5,983 nucleotides of DNA from Candidatus Woesearchaeota archaeon (GCA_003561825.1 PWVO01000042.1:1-5983), one strand, 5' to 3'. Shown: positions 1 to 4,648, counted from the first letter of the stretch. Made by a program: numbers and translations. Notes: generated from the sequence alone by a model not told the origin.

Positions 1-591
1 AGGAGTGCATAGGTTCTGGCCAAAAGTCACAAGCATTGTGTTTATGCTTATCCAGTATTTTACAGGGAGTTTTTTCCTAAGCTCCATCTCTGTATTAAAA
101 GAATCTTTTGTCTTAACATACCCAAGCCTGTTCATTATCCTGTGCACATGAGTGTCAACGCAGATAGCAGGCTTCCTGAAAGCAACAGCAACAACAAGGT
201 TTGCTGTTTTCCTTCCAACTCCAGGAAGCTTTACAAGAGATTCAATATCCTGAGGAATCTTTCCATTGAAATTCTCACGCAGGGCTTTTGGAAGAAGCTT
301 AAGGTGCTTTGCCTTTGTCTTGTAAAACCCTACAGGGTAAATCAGCTTTTCTATCTCACTCAAAGAAAGCTTCTCAAGCTGCTCAGGAGTACCTGCCCTT
401 CTAAAAAGCCTTGCAGCAGCCTTTGAAGTAGTTGTGTCTTTTGTCCTTGCAGAAAGAATTGTGCCAGCCAAAACCTTGAAAGGGTCTTTTGTCTCAAGCT
501 CAATTGAGTCAGCAAGAGGAAGCTCGTATGAATTCTTATCAAGATGCTTTTTTAGCCCTGAATAAATTCTTTCAATGTCAACACTTTTCAT
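1..591 (-). CDS. nth: Endonuclease III (DNA glycosylase/AP lyase), 3' end cut off by window edge
   Basis: This enzyme removes oxidised pyrimidines from DNA and nicks the abasic site, starting base excision repair. The 197 visible residues align closely with the family: a helix-hairpin-helix LPGVGRKTA at 122-130 contains catalytic Lys128, and CVDTHVHR contains Asp146. The 18-residue Lys-Asp spacing equals that of E. coli Nth (K120/D138). Cys195 in NLCTP sits where the first ligand of the 4Fe-4S cluster is expected (49 residues after the Asp, as in E. coli). The other three cysteines would lie outside the window, so cluster integrity cannot be judged. The ATG at 591-589 follows the desulfoferrodoxin stop by one base, so the gene is surely co-transcribed and probably translationally coupled; only a weak AAGG precedes it. 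Placement at the end of an oxidative-stress operon fits repair of oxidised bases. Confidence 0.95.
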   Translation of the reverse strand, partial: MKSVDIERIYSGLKKHLDKNSYELPLADSIELETKDPFKVLAGTILSARTKDTTTSKAAARLFRRAGTPEQLEKLSLSEIEKLIYPVGFYKTKAKHLKLLPKALRENFNGKIPQDIESLVKLPGVGRKTANLVVAVAFRKPAICVDTHVHRIMNRLGYVKTKDSFNTEMELRKKLPVKYWISINTMLVTFGQNLCTP

Positions 592-592
592 A

Positions 593-982
593 TTATGCCT
601 TGCTTTTCCACAATCCGTGTATGTTGCACAAAATCCTTGCACTTAGCTTTCCATTGTCTGCAATGCAGAACTCTGCCTCAGGCTTGTCACCGGGCAAAAG
701 CCTTTTCCCAATAACAACATTATTGCCGTCCATGAGCTGGATAAGCTCTATGTAATGCTTCTCCTCCATAGGATGAGGTATTGAGCCCACTTTCACCTTT
801 ACACCCTCATTAGTCCTTTCAATAACAGGCACATGCTTTTCCTTGCCCTCGTGCTCAGTTGAAATCTCAACAAGCCTTTTCATCTCCTGTTCGCAGCAAA
901 CAAGCGCGCCATCATGCGCCTCTATAACTGAAACCACATTGCCGCATATCTCACACTTGTAAATTGAATTTTGTTCTGCCAT
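593..982 (-). CDS. dfx: Desulfoferrodoxin (2Fe superoxide reductase)
   Basis: This cytoplasmic enzyme reduces superoxide to hydrogen peroxide without producing oxygen, the usual strategy of anaerobes. The protein has 129 residues, normal for the two-iron form. The N-terminal desulforedoxin-like domain has Cys10, Cys13, Cys29 and Cys30 (CEIC and the CC pair) for the FeCys4 centre I. The catalytic domain shows EKH at 48-50, His70 (IPHP), His76 (EKHY) and the C-terminal CNIHGLW with Cys119 and His122, matching the His4Cys ligand set and the conserved Glu-Lys at the active iron. The start ATG is preceded by GGGGGT ten bases upstream. The gene lies 27 bases after the thioredoxin-reductase-like gene and one base before endonuclease III. 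The electron donor in other organisms is rubredoxin; none is encoded in this window. Confidence 0.97.
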   Translation of the reverse strand: MAEQNSIYKCEICGNVVSVIEAHDGALVCCEQEMKRLVEISTEHEGKEKHVPVIERTNEGVKVKVGSIPHPMEEKHYIELIQLMDGNNVVIGKRLLPGDKPEAEFCIADNGKLSARILCNIHGLWKSKA

Positions 983-992
983 TTTTTATGTA

Positions 993-998
993 CCCCCT
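993..998 (-). promoter_or_regulatory. Ribosome binding site of desulfoferrodoxin gene
   Basis: On the minus strand the spacer after the reductase stop reads AGGGGGTAC, with the G-run ten bases before the ATG at 982. It differs by one base from the GGAGGT core expected from the archaeal 16S 3' end. It supports that ATG as the start and independent ribosome loading inside the operon. Confidence 0.55.
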
Positions 999-1009
999 TT
1001 TATTAAATT

Positions 1010-1927
1010 TTATGGCCTTAGCTTTGTAATGTAATCAAAAGCAGAAAGGCTCGCAATTGCTCCTTGGCCAGCAGCAACAACTATCTGCTTGTATGGAACA
1101 TCAGTAACATCCCCTGCTGCAAAAAGCCCAGGGATATTTGTCCTGCAGTAGGAATCAACAACAATCTCATTATGCTCATTGACCTCAAGCTGGTCTTTGT
1201 CATACTTGACAAGAACAAGATTTGGGGTTGATCCAATCTCAATAAAAACACCCCCAACAGCAATAACCTTTTCCTCTCCCTCATAAAACAGCCTTATGCT
1301 CTCAACAAACTTGCTGCCTATTATCTCTTCAGTTTTTGCATTAAGGAGAATCTCAACATTCTTCATTGCCTTGAGCTTCTCGAGCCTTATCCCCTCTCCT
1401 ATAAAAAGACCAGAGCGGTTAATAAGATAAACCTTTGAGGCAATTGAAGACATCTGAATTGCAGAGTCAAGAGCAGAATTTCCAGCGCCAATAACAGCAA
1501 CATCCCTTCCAGAAAAAAGAGGCCCGTCGCATGTAGCGCAGTAAGTAACTCCCCTGTTCCTGAACTCCTTTTCACCCGGAATTTTAAGAAGCTTGGGCTT
1601 TCTGCCTGTTGCAATTATAACAGACTTTGCCTGAAACTCGTCTTTGCCTGTTTTTAACACAAAAATCCCCTCTTTTTTCTGCACAGCACTTACTTCAGCA
1701 TTGTCCTCAAGCTCAACCTCAAAGCTCTTCATGTGCTCCTCAAACTTCTTTGCAAGATCCTGGCCGCTTATGTACTGGTAGCCTGTGTAGTTGCCTACTT
1801 CCCCAGACCATGCTGCCTGGCCCCCAATCATCTTAGCAAATACAACACACCTAAGCTTTTTCCTTGCAGCATAGACCGCAGCAGTTATCCCTGCAGGCCC
1901 AGCACCAATAATCGCGACATCATGCAT
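1010..1927 (-). CDS. trxB: Thioredoxin-disulfide reductase-like FAD flavoprotein
   Basis: This is a low-molecular-weight thioredoxin reductase of 305 residues, which passes electrons through FAD and a redox disulfide to a small redoxin. Visible motifs in order: FAD-binding GAGPAG at 8-13, GQAAWSGEVGNYTGY at 36-50, ATG at 106-108, redox CATCD with Cys130 and Cys133, a second dinucleotide fold GAGNSA at 147-152, and the C-terminal FAD motif GLFAAGDVTD at 267-276. The segment after the second fold reads INRSGLFIGEG and lacks most of the HRRxxxR motif that binds the NADPH 2'-phosphate, so the electron donor is uncertain. I chose the ATG at 1927, which overlaps the upstream redoxin gene by 8 bases; a TTG at 1933 would add two residues. 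Overlap with a redoxin gene strongly suggests that redoxin is its substrate. Confidence 0.93.
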   Translation of the reverse strand: MHDVAIIGAGPAGITAAVYAARKKLRCVVFAKMIGGQAAWSGEVGNYTGYQYISGQDLAKKFEEHMKSFEVELEDNAEVSAVQKKEGIFVLKTGKDEFQAKSVIIATGRKPKLLKIPGEKEFRNRGVTYCATCDGPLFSGRDVAVIGAGNSALDSAIQMSSIASKVYLINRSGLFIGEGIRLEKLKAMKNVEILLNAKTEEIIGSKFVESIRLFYEGEEKVIAVGGVFIEIGSTPNLVLVKYDKDQLEVNEHNEIVVDSYCRTNIPGLFAAGDVTDVPYKQIVVAAGQGAIASLSAFDYITKLRP

Positions 1928-2153
1928 TTTCAAGCTCTTTTTCTATCCCTTCCTTGTCAAAGCCAACAATTATCTTGCCATTTATCTCAATTTGTGGCAC
2001 TCCCATCTGGCCTGATTTCTCAACCATCTCTTTTGCTTTTTCCTGGTCTTTTGAAACATCTATCTCCTCAAAATCTACTTTCTTTTCCTTAAGAAAATCC
2101 TTTAAGACACCGCACCAGGGGCATGCAGGTGTTGAATATACCTTTATCTTCAT
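1920..2153 (-). CDS. Glutaredoxin-like redoxin with CPWC active site (YruB/NrdH-like)
   Basis: This is a 77-residue thioredoxin-fold redoxin of the glutaredoxin-like type. The active site is TPACPWCGVLKDFL, with Cys11 and Cys14. The cis-proline is Pro53 in GVPQIEI, and IIVGFDKEGI near the C-terminus is the usual closing motif of the small YruB/NrdH-like group. Most archaea lack glutathione, so a reductase-driven dithiol carrier is likelier than a true glutaredoxin. The gene's Shine-Dalgarno site overlaps the rubrerythrin stop codon, and its own 3' end overlaps the start of the thioredoxin-reductase-like gene by 8 bases. That arrangement implies coupled translation and a functional pair. Which protein it finally reduces cannot be read from sequence; peroxide or superoxide enzymes of the same operon and ribonucleotide reductase are possibilities. 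Confidence 0.9.
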   Translation of the reverse strand: MKIKVYSTPACPWCGVLKDFLKEKKVDFEEIDVSKDQEKAKEMVEKSGQMGVPQIEINGKIIVGFDKEGIEKELENA

Positions 2154-2157
2154 TTTA

Positions 2158-2164
2158 ACCTCCT
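2158..2164 (-). promoter_or_regulatory. Strong Shine-Dalgarno site of the redoxin gene, overlapping the rubrerythrin stop
   Basis: The minus strand reads AGGAGGTTAAAATG, a full match to the core complementary to the archaeal 16S 3' end, four bases before the redoxin ATG. The first two bases of the site belong to the TAG stop of rubrerythrin, so a ribosome ending the first gene stands on the entry site of the second. Confidence 0.85.
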
Positions 2165-2684
2165 ATAATCCCATGCATGCAGGCTCATAGTACTCTCTTG
2201 CATGCTTGCATGAAGGGCATTTTTCCGGCGGCTGTGTTCCATTATGTATATATCCGCACTTAGAGCACTTCCAGTTTATTGGCTCATCCCTCTTGTAAAC
2301 AGTTCCTTTCTCAACCATCTCAAGAAGCTTTTTAAATCTTTGCTCGTGCTTTTTTTCAACTTCAGCAACCTCTTTAAACAGCTTTGCTGCCTCTTTGTTT
2401 CCTTCCTGCTCAGCAGCTTTCTGCATCTCAGGATACATGCTGCTGTGCTCAAAATTTTCACCTGCAATAGCTTCCTTCAGGTTTTCCTTTGTGCTTCCAA
2501 TGCCATTAATCAGCTTAAACTCATCTTTTGCGTGCTGCATCTCATTAAGGGCTGTTTCCTCAAATATCTTTGCTATGTAATGATAGCCCTCATTTCTTGC
2601 AGCCTTGGCAAAATAATCATACTTGTTCCTTGCCTGGCTCTCGCCAGCAAATGCTGCCTTAAGGCTCTCTTCTGTTTTGCTCAT
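2163..2684 (-). CDS. rbr: Rubrerythrin (diiron peroxidase with C-terminal rubredoxin domain)
   Basis: Rubrerythrin reduces hydrogen peroxide to water in the cytoplasm of anaerobes and microaerophiles. Residues 1-125 form the ferritin-like four-helix domain with diiron ligands Glu15 (FAGES), Glu48 and His51 (NEMQH), Glu76 and Glu79 (GENFE), and Glu110 with nearby His113 (EKKH). The 33-residue Glu15-Glu48 spacing equals that in Desulfovibrio rubrerythrin. Residues 137-160 form the rubredoxin-like domain, with Cys140, Cys143, Cys156 and Cys159 (CSKCGY and CPSC) as FeCys4 ligands. Length (173 residues) is slightly below the classic form. An extra cysteine, Cys170, lies four residues from the C-terminus. 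This is the first gene of the operon, with its own promoter and an AGGAGGT site seven bases before the ATG. It receives the peroxide made by the superoxide reductase encoded downstream. Confidence 0.96.
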   Translation of the reverse strand: MSKTEESLKAAFAGESQARNKYDYFAKAARNEGYHYIAKIFEETALNEMQHAKDEFKLINGIGSTKENLKEAIAGENFEHSSMYPEMQKAAEQEGNKEAAKLFKEVAEVEKKHEQRFKKLLEMVEKGTVYKRDEPINWKCSKCGYIHNGTQPPEKCPSCKHAREYYEPACMGL

Positions 2685-2691
2685 ATTATCT

Positions 2692-2698
2692 ACCTCCT
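2692..2698 (-). promoter_or_regulatory. Shine-Dalgarno site of rubrerythrin
   Basis: The minus strand reads AGGAGGTAGATAATATG. The seven-base core is a perfect match to the archaeal anti-Shine-Dalgarno sequence and lies seven bases before the ATG at 2684, which fixes the start. Confidence 0.85.
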
Positions 2699-2719
2699 AA
2701 TTATCCTAGAAAATTAATC

Positions 2720-2732
2720 AATAATGATTATT
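2720..2732. promoter_or_regulatory. 13-base palindrome at the predicted rubrerythrin transcription start, candidate operator
   Basis: AATAATGATTATT is a perfect odd palindrome centred on G2726. It lies about 25-35 bases downstream of the minus-strand TATA box, where transcription of the rubrerythrin operon should begin, so a bound protein would block RNA polymerase. The inner ATAAT-N-ATTAT matches the core of PerR-type boxes of the Fur superfamily. No such regulator is encoded in the window, and the region is AT-rich, so this is a candidate only. Confidence 0.4.
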
Positions 2733-2750
2733 ATGTAAAACCATATTTCA

Positions 2751-2766
2751 TATATAAAACTTTTTA
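2751..2766 (-). promoter_or_regulatory. Archaeal promoter of the rubrerythrin-to-endonuclease III operon
   Basis: Read on the minus strand, TAAAAAG is followed by TTTTATATA (complement of 2751-2759), a BRE-like purine stretch plus TATA box. Expected transcription start is near 2730, giving a leader of roughly 45 bases that contains the Shine-Dalgarno site. It is the only good TATA element ahead of the five minus-strand genes. Confidence 0.6.
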
Positions 2767-2776
2767 TTCTCTCCAG

Positions 2777-2792
2777 CGAAAGATTTAAATAA
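2777..2792 (+). promoter_or_regulatory. Archaeal BRE/TATA promoter of the histone-fold gene
   Basis: CGAAAG (BRE) at 2777-2782 is followed by TTTAAATA (TATA box) at 2784-2791. The start of transcription is expected near 2812, so the leader would be only about 12 bases and just include the Shine-Dalgarno site. A 15-base segment (2778-2792) is identical to the promoter of the signal peptidase gene at 3997-4011. Confidence 0.75.
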
Positions 2793-2813
2793 ATTAAGCT
2801 AAGCATCATAAGC

Positions 2814-2820
2814 AGGTGAT
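2814..2820 (+). promoter_or_regulatory. Shine-Dalgarno site of the histone-fold gene
   Basis: AGGTGAT matches seven bases of the archaeal anti-Shine-Dalgarno complement and lies three bases before the ATG at 2824. It favours that ATG over the second in-frame ATG at 2833. Confidence 0.75.
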
Positions 2821-2823
2821 AAA

Positions 2824-3006
2824 ATGAGCAACATGATAATAATAAAAGCAAAAATAAAAGAATTTGCAGTTGCTGACGGAAAAAAGCTTAATGTTTCAGG
2901 AGAATTCGCAGAAAGGCTTGACAAAAAAGTTAAAGAACTTATTGCAGAAGCCTGCGAGAGAGCAAGAAAAAACAGCAGAAACACAGTAATGGAAAAAGAC
3001 CTATAA
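2824..3006 (+). CDS. Small histone-fold protein, DUF1931-type
   Basis: A 60-residue protein that looks like the DUF1931 group of archaeal histone-fold proteins. It has the typical N-terminal IIIKAKIKEFA helix (5-15), LNVSGEFAERLDKKVKELIAEACERAR as the long central helix (22-48), and the closing NTVMEKDL (53-60), equivalent to the xTVMPRDL loop of the family. It is shorter than canonical archaeal histones (about 67 residues) and lacks the final helix after the DL motif. A role in DNA binding or packaging is inferred from the fold; family members are poorly characterised. It has its own BRE/TATA promoter and a short leader with an AGGTGAT site, and is divergent from the rubrerythrin operon. Its TAA stop lies directly beside the TAG stop of the convergent gene on the other strand. 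Confidence 0.85.
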   Translation: MSNMIIIKAKIKEFAVADGKKLNVSGEFAERLDKKVKELIAEACERARKNSRNTVMEKDL

Positions 3007-3288
3007 TGGGCTGATATTGATCTTTTCCAGCTTATTTTTTATTGAATTAAACCTATTTTCAATAAGCCTTGCTTTTTCTTCATTAATACTGCCGCTGCTC
3101 TTTAGATCCTGAAGCCTTGCTTCAATAGCTTTAAACTTTTTATTAAGGCTGATAAGATGCTCCATAGTTTTTTCATTATCTTCCCAGTTTTCCCTTATCC
3201 TGTCCCCGGCCATACAGAGAATCTCAGTGAGTTCCAAAAAACCTTCTAACTCTGCCCTTTTGGCTTCATTGCTGGTAATTTTGTTCAT
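3001..3288 (-). CDS. Hypothetical coiled-coil protein, 95 residues
   Basis: I do not recognise this protein. It is predicted to be almost wholly helical: two charged amphipathic stretches (about 8-61 and 68-90) are separated by a short SSGS linker at 64-67, which suggests a helical hairpin or dimeric coiled coil. There is one cysteine (Cys25), no signal peptide and no membrane span. I chose the ATG at 3288 because GTGA, part of the archaeal Shine-Dalgarno sequence, lies five bases upstream; a GTG at 3297 would add three residues but has no such site. The gene begins inside the last codons of the upstream coiled-coil gene (23-base overlap), so the two are co-transcribed and probably act together. 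At its 3' end it overlaps the convergent histone-fold gene by six bases. Confidence 0.75.
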   Translation of the reverse strand: MNKITSNEAKRAELEGFLELTEILCMAGDRIRENWEDNEKTMEHLISLNKKFKAIEARLQDLKSSGSINEEKARLIENRFNSIKNKLEKINISPL

Positions 3289-3883
3289 CTTCTTCACTAA
3301 AGTAATTGCCTTCTTCCTGCGGGTTTAACTCTTGCTGGGAAAACATGTACCCTGGATCAGCCTGCTCAGAAGACAAATCCTGCTGCCCTCCAAGAGACTC
3401 AGGTGTAATTGCTCTAGCCCCCCTTCTTATCCTGAGTATTTTGTATTTTGGATTTTCTTTTAAGAGGTTTGTGATAAGCGGAATGTTATCTCTTAAAATC
3501 TCTGTAACAGCAAGAATTCCCTGGGCAATTGCCCTGTTCTGCTCAACCAGAAGCCTAAGCTCTGGAGGAGATTTTCTTTCCCTGTTCTTCTCCTCTTTGC
3601 TAATCTCCTTTGCAACACTGAAAAGCTCAACCATCTGCCTGACAGAATCATTAAGGCTATCAACAGACTCCTTCAGGCCTTCATTAGCGAAACTTCCTCC
3701 ATTGCTTTTTACATTCTTCAGCTTTTTAATAGAATTAGAAATCTCAATAACAGCATTCTTAATCTCCGGGCTTTCATTTTTTACTCTATTTTTTTTCTTA
3801 AGCTCTTTCTTAAGCTCCTCAATCTCTTTTTTCATCTCCTCAATCTTATCATGAGGAACAAGCTCATAAGCATCATCCATCAT
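3266..3883 (-). CDS. Hypothetical coiled-coil protein with acidic Gln-rich tail, 205 residues
   Basis: Function unknown. The N-terminus YELVPHDKIEEMKKEI (6-21) leads into a heptad-like coiled coil at about 13-33. It is followed by a charged helical region (38-103), a more hydrophobic helix SPPELRLLVEQNRAIAQGIL and its continuation (105-143), a basic patch at 146-157 (KYKILRIRRGAR), and a probably disordered acidic, Gln/Asn-rich tail from 163 to the end. No cysteine, no signal peptide and no obvious catalytic motif are present. The layout resembles conserved DPANN proteins beginning YELVPH, but that comparison is from memory. The ATG at 3883 is chosen because GGTGAT lies six bases before it; a second ATG follows immediately. 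It is first in a two-gene transcript and divergent from the signal peptidase gene. Confidence 0.8.
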   Translation of the reverse strand: MMDDAYELVPHDKIEEMKKEIEELKKELKKKNRVKNESPEIKNAVIEISNSIKKLKNVKSNGGSFANEGLKESVDSLNDSVRQMVELFSVAKEISKEEKNRERKSPPELRLLVEQNRAIAQGILAVTEILRDNIPLITNLLKENPKYKILRIRRGARAITPESLGGQQDLSSEQADPGYMFSQQELNPQEEGNYFSEEDEQNYQQ

Positions 3884-3889
3884 TATATT

Positions 3890-3895
3890 ATCACC
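3890..3895 (-). promoter_or_regulatory. Shine-Dalgarno site of the 205-residue coiled-coil gene
   Basis: The minus strand reads GGTGATAATATAATG. GGTGAT is complementary to the archaeal 16S 3' end and stands six bases before the ATG at 3883. Confidence 0.7.
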
Positions 3896-3930
3896 AGATT
3901 AAGCATAGTATTTTTAATTTGTTTAACTTT

Positions 3931-3946
3931 ATTTATAAATATTTCG
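3931..3946 (-). promoter_or_regulatory. Archaeal BRE/TATA promoter of the coiled-coil gene pair
   Basis: On the minus strand CGAAAT (BRE-like, complement of 3941-3946) runs into ATTTATAAAT (complement of 3931-3940). The expected start of transcription near 3910 gives a leader of about 27 bases containing the GGTGAT site. Confidence 0.65.
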
Positions 3947-3995
3947 TTTAGTTTCCAAGTTGTTTCTTTGTATTCACTCTTAAGTGGTTTAAATT

Positions 3996-4011
3996 AGAAA
4001 GATTTAAATAA
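3996..4011 (+). promoter_or_regulatory. Archaeal BRE/TATA promoter of the signal peptidase gene (leaderless spacing)
   Basis: AGAAAG (BRE) at 3996-4001 and TTTAAATA (TATA box) at 4003-4010. The box centre is about 27 bases before the ATG at 4034, so transcription should begin at or within a few bases of the start codon. There is no Shine-Dalgarno sequence. The 15 bases 3997-4011 are identical to the histone-fold promoter. Confidence 0.75.
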
Positions 4012-4033
4012 TATGAGCACCAACAAGTAGTAA

Positions 4034-4540
4034 ATGATTATAAACCCAGGATCAGCCAAGAAAGTACTTTTGCTTTTAATAGCCTTTATGCTAGGAGTAA
4101 TATTCAGCGAGGCTTATGCAAGTGTAAATTATTTGGAAAGGCCTTTCCCCTTATTCCAGGAAGCAGGAGTAGACAGGGCATCACCCCATGACCGCATAAG
4201 AGAAGACCAGATCAAAGTATATAGCGACCATGTCCTAATAAAAGTAGACAATCCTCAGTGGGCATCATTTGCTGACACAAAATCAATGGATCCAGTAATT
4301 GACAAGGGAGCAAACGCAATACAGATAGTGCCCCAGTCAAAGGAAGAGATTCATGTAGGCGACATAATCTCATATAACTCAGATTATGCATCAGGCGTTA
4401 TAATCCACCGCGTTATCCACATCGGCTATGATGAAGAAGGCTGGTACTGCATAGCAAAAGGCGACAACAATCCCCGTCAAGACCCGGGCAAAATAAGATT
4501 TAGCCAGATAAGAAGAGTTTTAGTTGCAATAATCTACTGA
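4034..4540 (+). CDS. Signal peptidase I, archaeal/eukaryal Ser-His-Asp type (S26 family)
   Basis: This membrane-bound serine peptidase probably cleaves signal peptides from secreted proteins. One hydrophobic segment (about 11-30) anchors a soluble catalytic domain. Ser84 in TKSMDPVID is the nucleophile, His125 in IIHRVI replaces the bacterial lysine, and Asp144 and Asp150 lie in KGDNNPRQD. The spacing His-19-Asp-6-Asp is close to yeast Sec11 (His83, Asp103, Asp109). VGDIISY at 108-114 and IRRVLVAII near the end are further S26 box motifs. About 50 residues separate the anchor from the catalytic Ser, longer than in Sec11-type enzymes, and this insert (SPHDRIREDQI and following) may form its own small element. 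A TAA directly before the ATG closes the frame, so the start is certain. A TM microprotein gene follows after two bases. Confidence 0.88.
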   Translation: MIINPGSAKKVLLLLIAFMLGVIFSEAYASVNYLERPFPLFQEAGVDRASPHDRIREDQIKVYSDHVLIKVDNPQWASFADTKSMDPVIDKGANAIQIVPQSKEEIHVGDIISYNSDYASGVIIHRVIHIGYDEEGWYCIAKGDNNPRQDPGKIRFSQIRRVLVAIIY

Positions 4541-4542
4541 AA

Positions 4543-4620
4543 ATGATAAAGAGAACATTCCTCGAAATTGCACTCGCAGCAATAATACTTCTCATCACAA
4601 TAATAATTGCATTAGCTTAA
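4543..4620 (+). CDS. Probable 25-residue single-pass membrane microprotein
   Basis: An open frame of 25 codons plus TAA starts two bases after the signal peptidase stop. The product begins MIKRTFLEIALAA and continues as an unbroken run of Ile, Leu, Ala and Thr (about residues 9-25), ending ALA. That is a short basic N-terminus plus one membrane span, or an N-terminal anchor with no mature part. The tight spacing suggests co-transcription with the signal peptidase and translational coupling, since no Shine-Dalgarno site is visible. Strongly hydrophobic codon choice in such a short frame is unlikely to be random, but length alone cannot prove translation. Function unknown; a small partner of the peptidase is only a guess. 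Confidence 0.5.
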   Translation: MIKRTFLEIALAAIILLITIIIALA

Positions 4621-4633
4621 CCTCGTAAGAATC

Positions 4634-4648
4634 CAAAACTATTTATAA
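4634..4648 (+). promoter_or_regulatory. Archaeal promoter of methionine aminopeptidase (leaderless spacing)
   Basis: CAAAACTA (BRE-like) precedes TTTATAA at 4642-4648. The box centre is about 25 bases before the ATG at 4670, so the mRNA should start at or next to the start codon. No Shine-Dalgarno site is present in between. Confidence 0.7.

Noticed and set aside
983..1009. Possible internal TATA box (TTTAATAA on the minus strand) before desulfoferrodoxin
   Set aside because: It is only about 22 bases from the ATG, with no BRE, and a Shine-Dalgarno-like site in between argues for translation from the operon mRNA.
1928..1933. TTG at 1933 as start of the thioredoxin-reductase-like gene
   Set aside because: An in-frame ATG lies two codons later and places the first beta strand and GAGPAG at the normal distance; TTG has no better ribosome site.
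1733..2190. Overlapping plus-strand frames (119 and 78 codons) opposite the reductase and redoxin genes
   Set aside because: Shadows of two genes whose active-site motifs are unmistakable on the minus strand.
2244..2717. 157-codon plus-strand open frame opposite rubrerythrin
   Set aside because: Antisense to a clearly identified rubrerythrin gene; hydrophobic low-complexity product and no promoter or ribosome site.
3306..3854. 182-codon plus-strand open frame opposite the larger coiled-coil gene
   Set aside because: It is the antisense shadow of a Lys/Glu/Ser-rich gene, giving Ser/Phe/Leu-rich text with no motif. The minus-strand gene has its own promoter and Shine-Dalgarno site.
4013..4030. 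Five-codon upstream frame (MSTNK) before the signal peptidase
   Set aside because: It lies upstream of the predicted transcription start (about 4031-4034), so it would not be in the mRNA.
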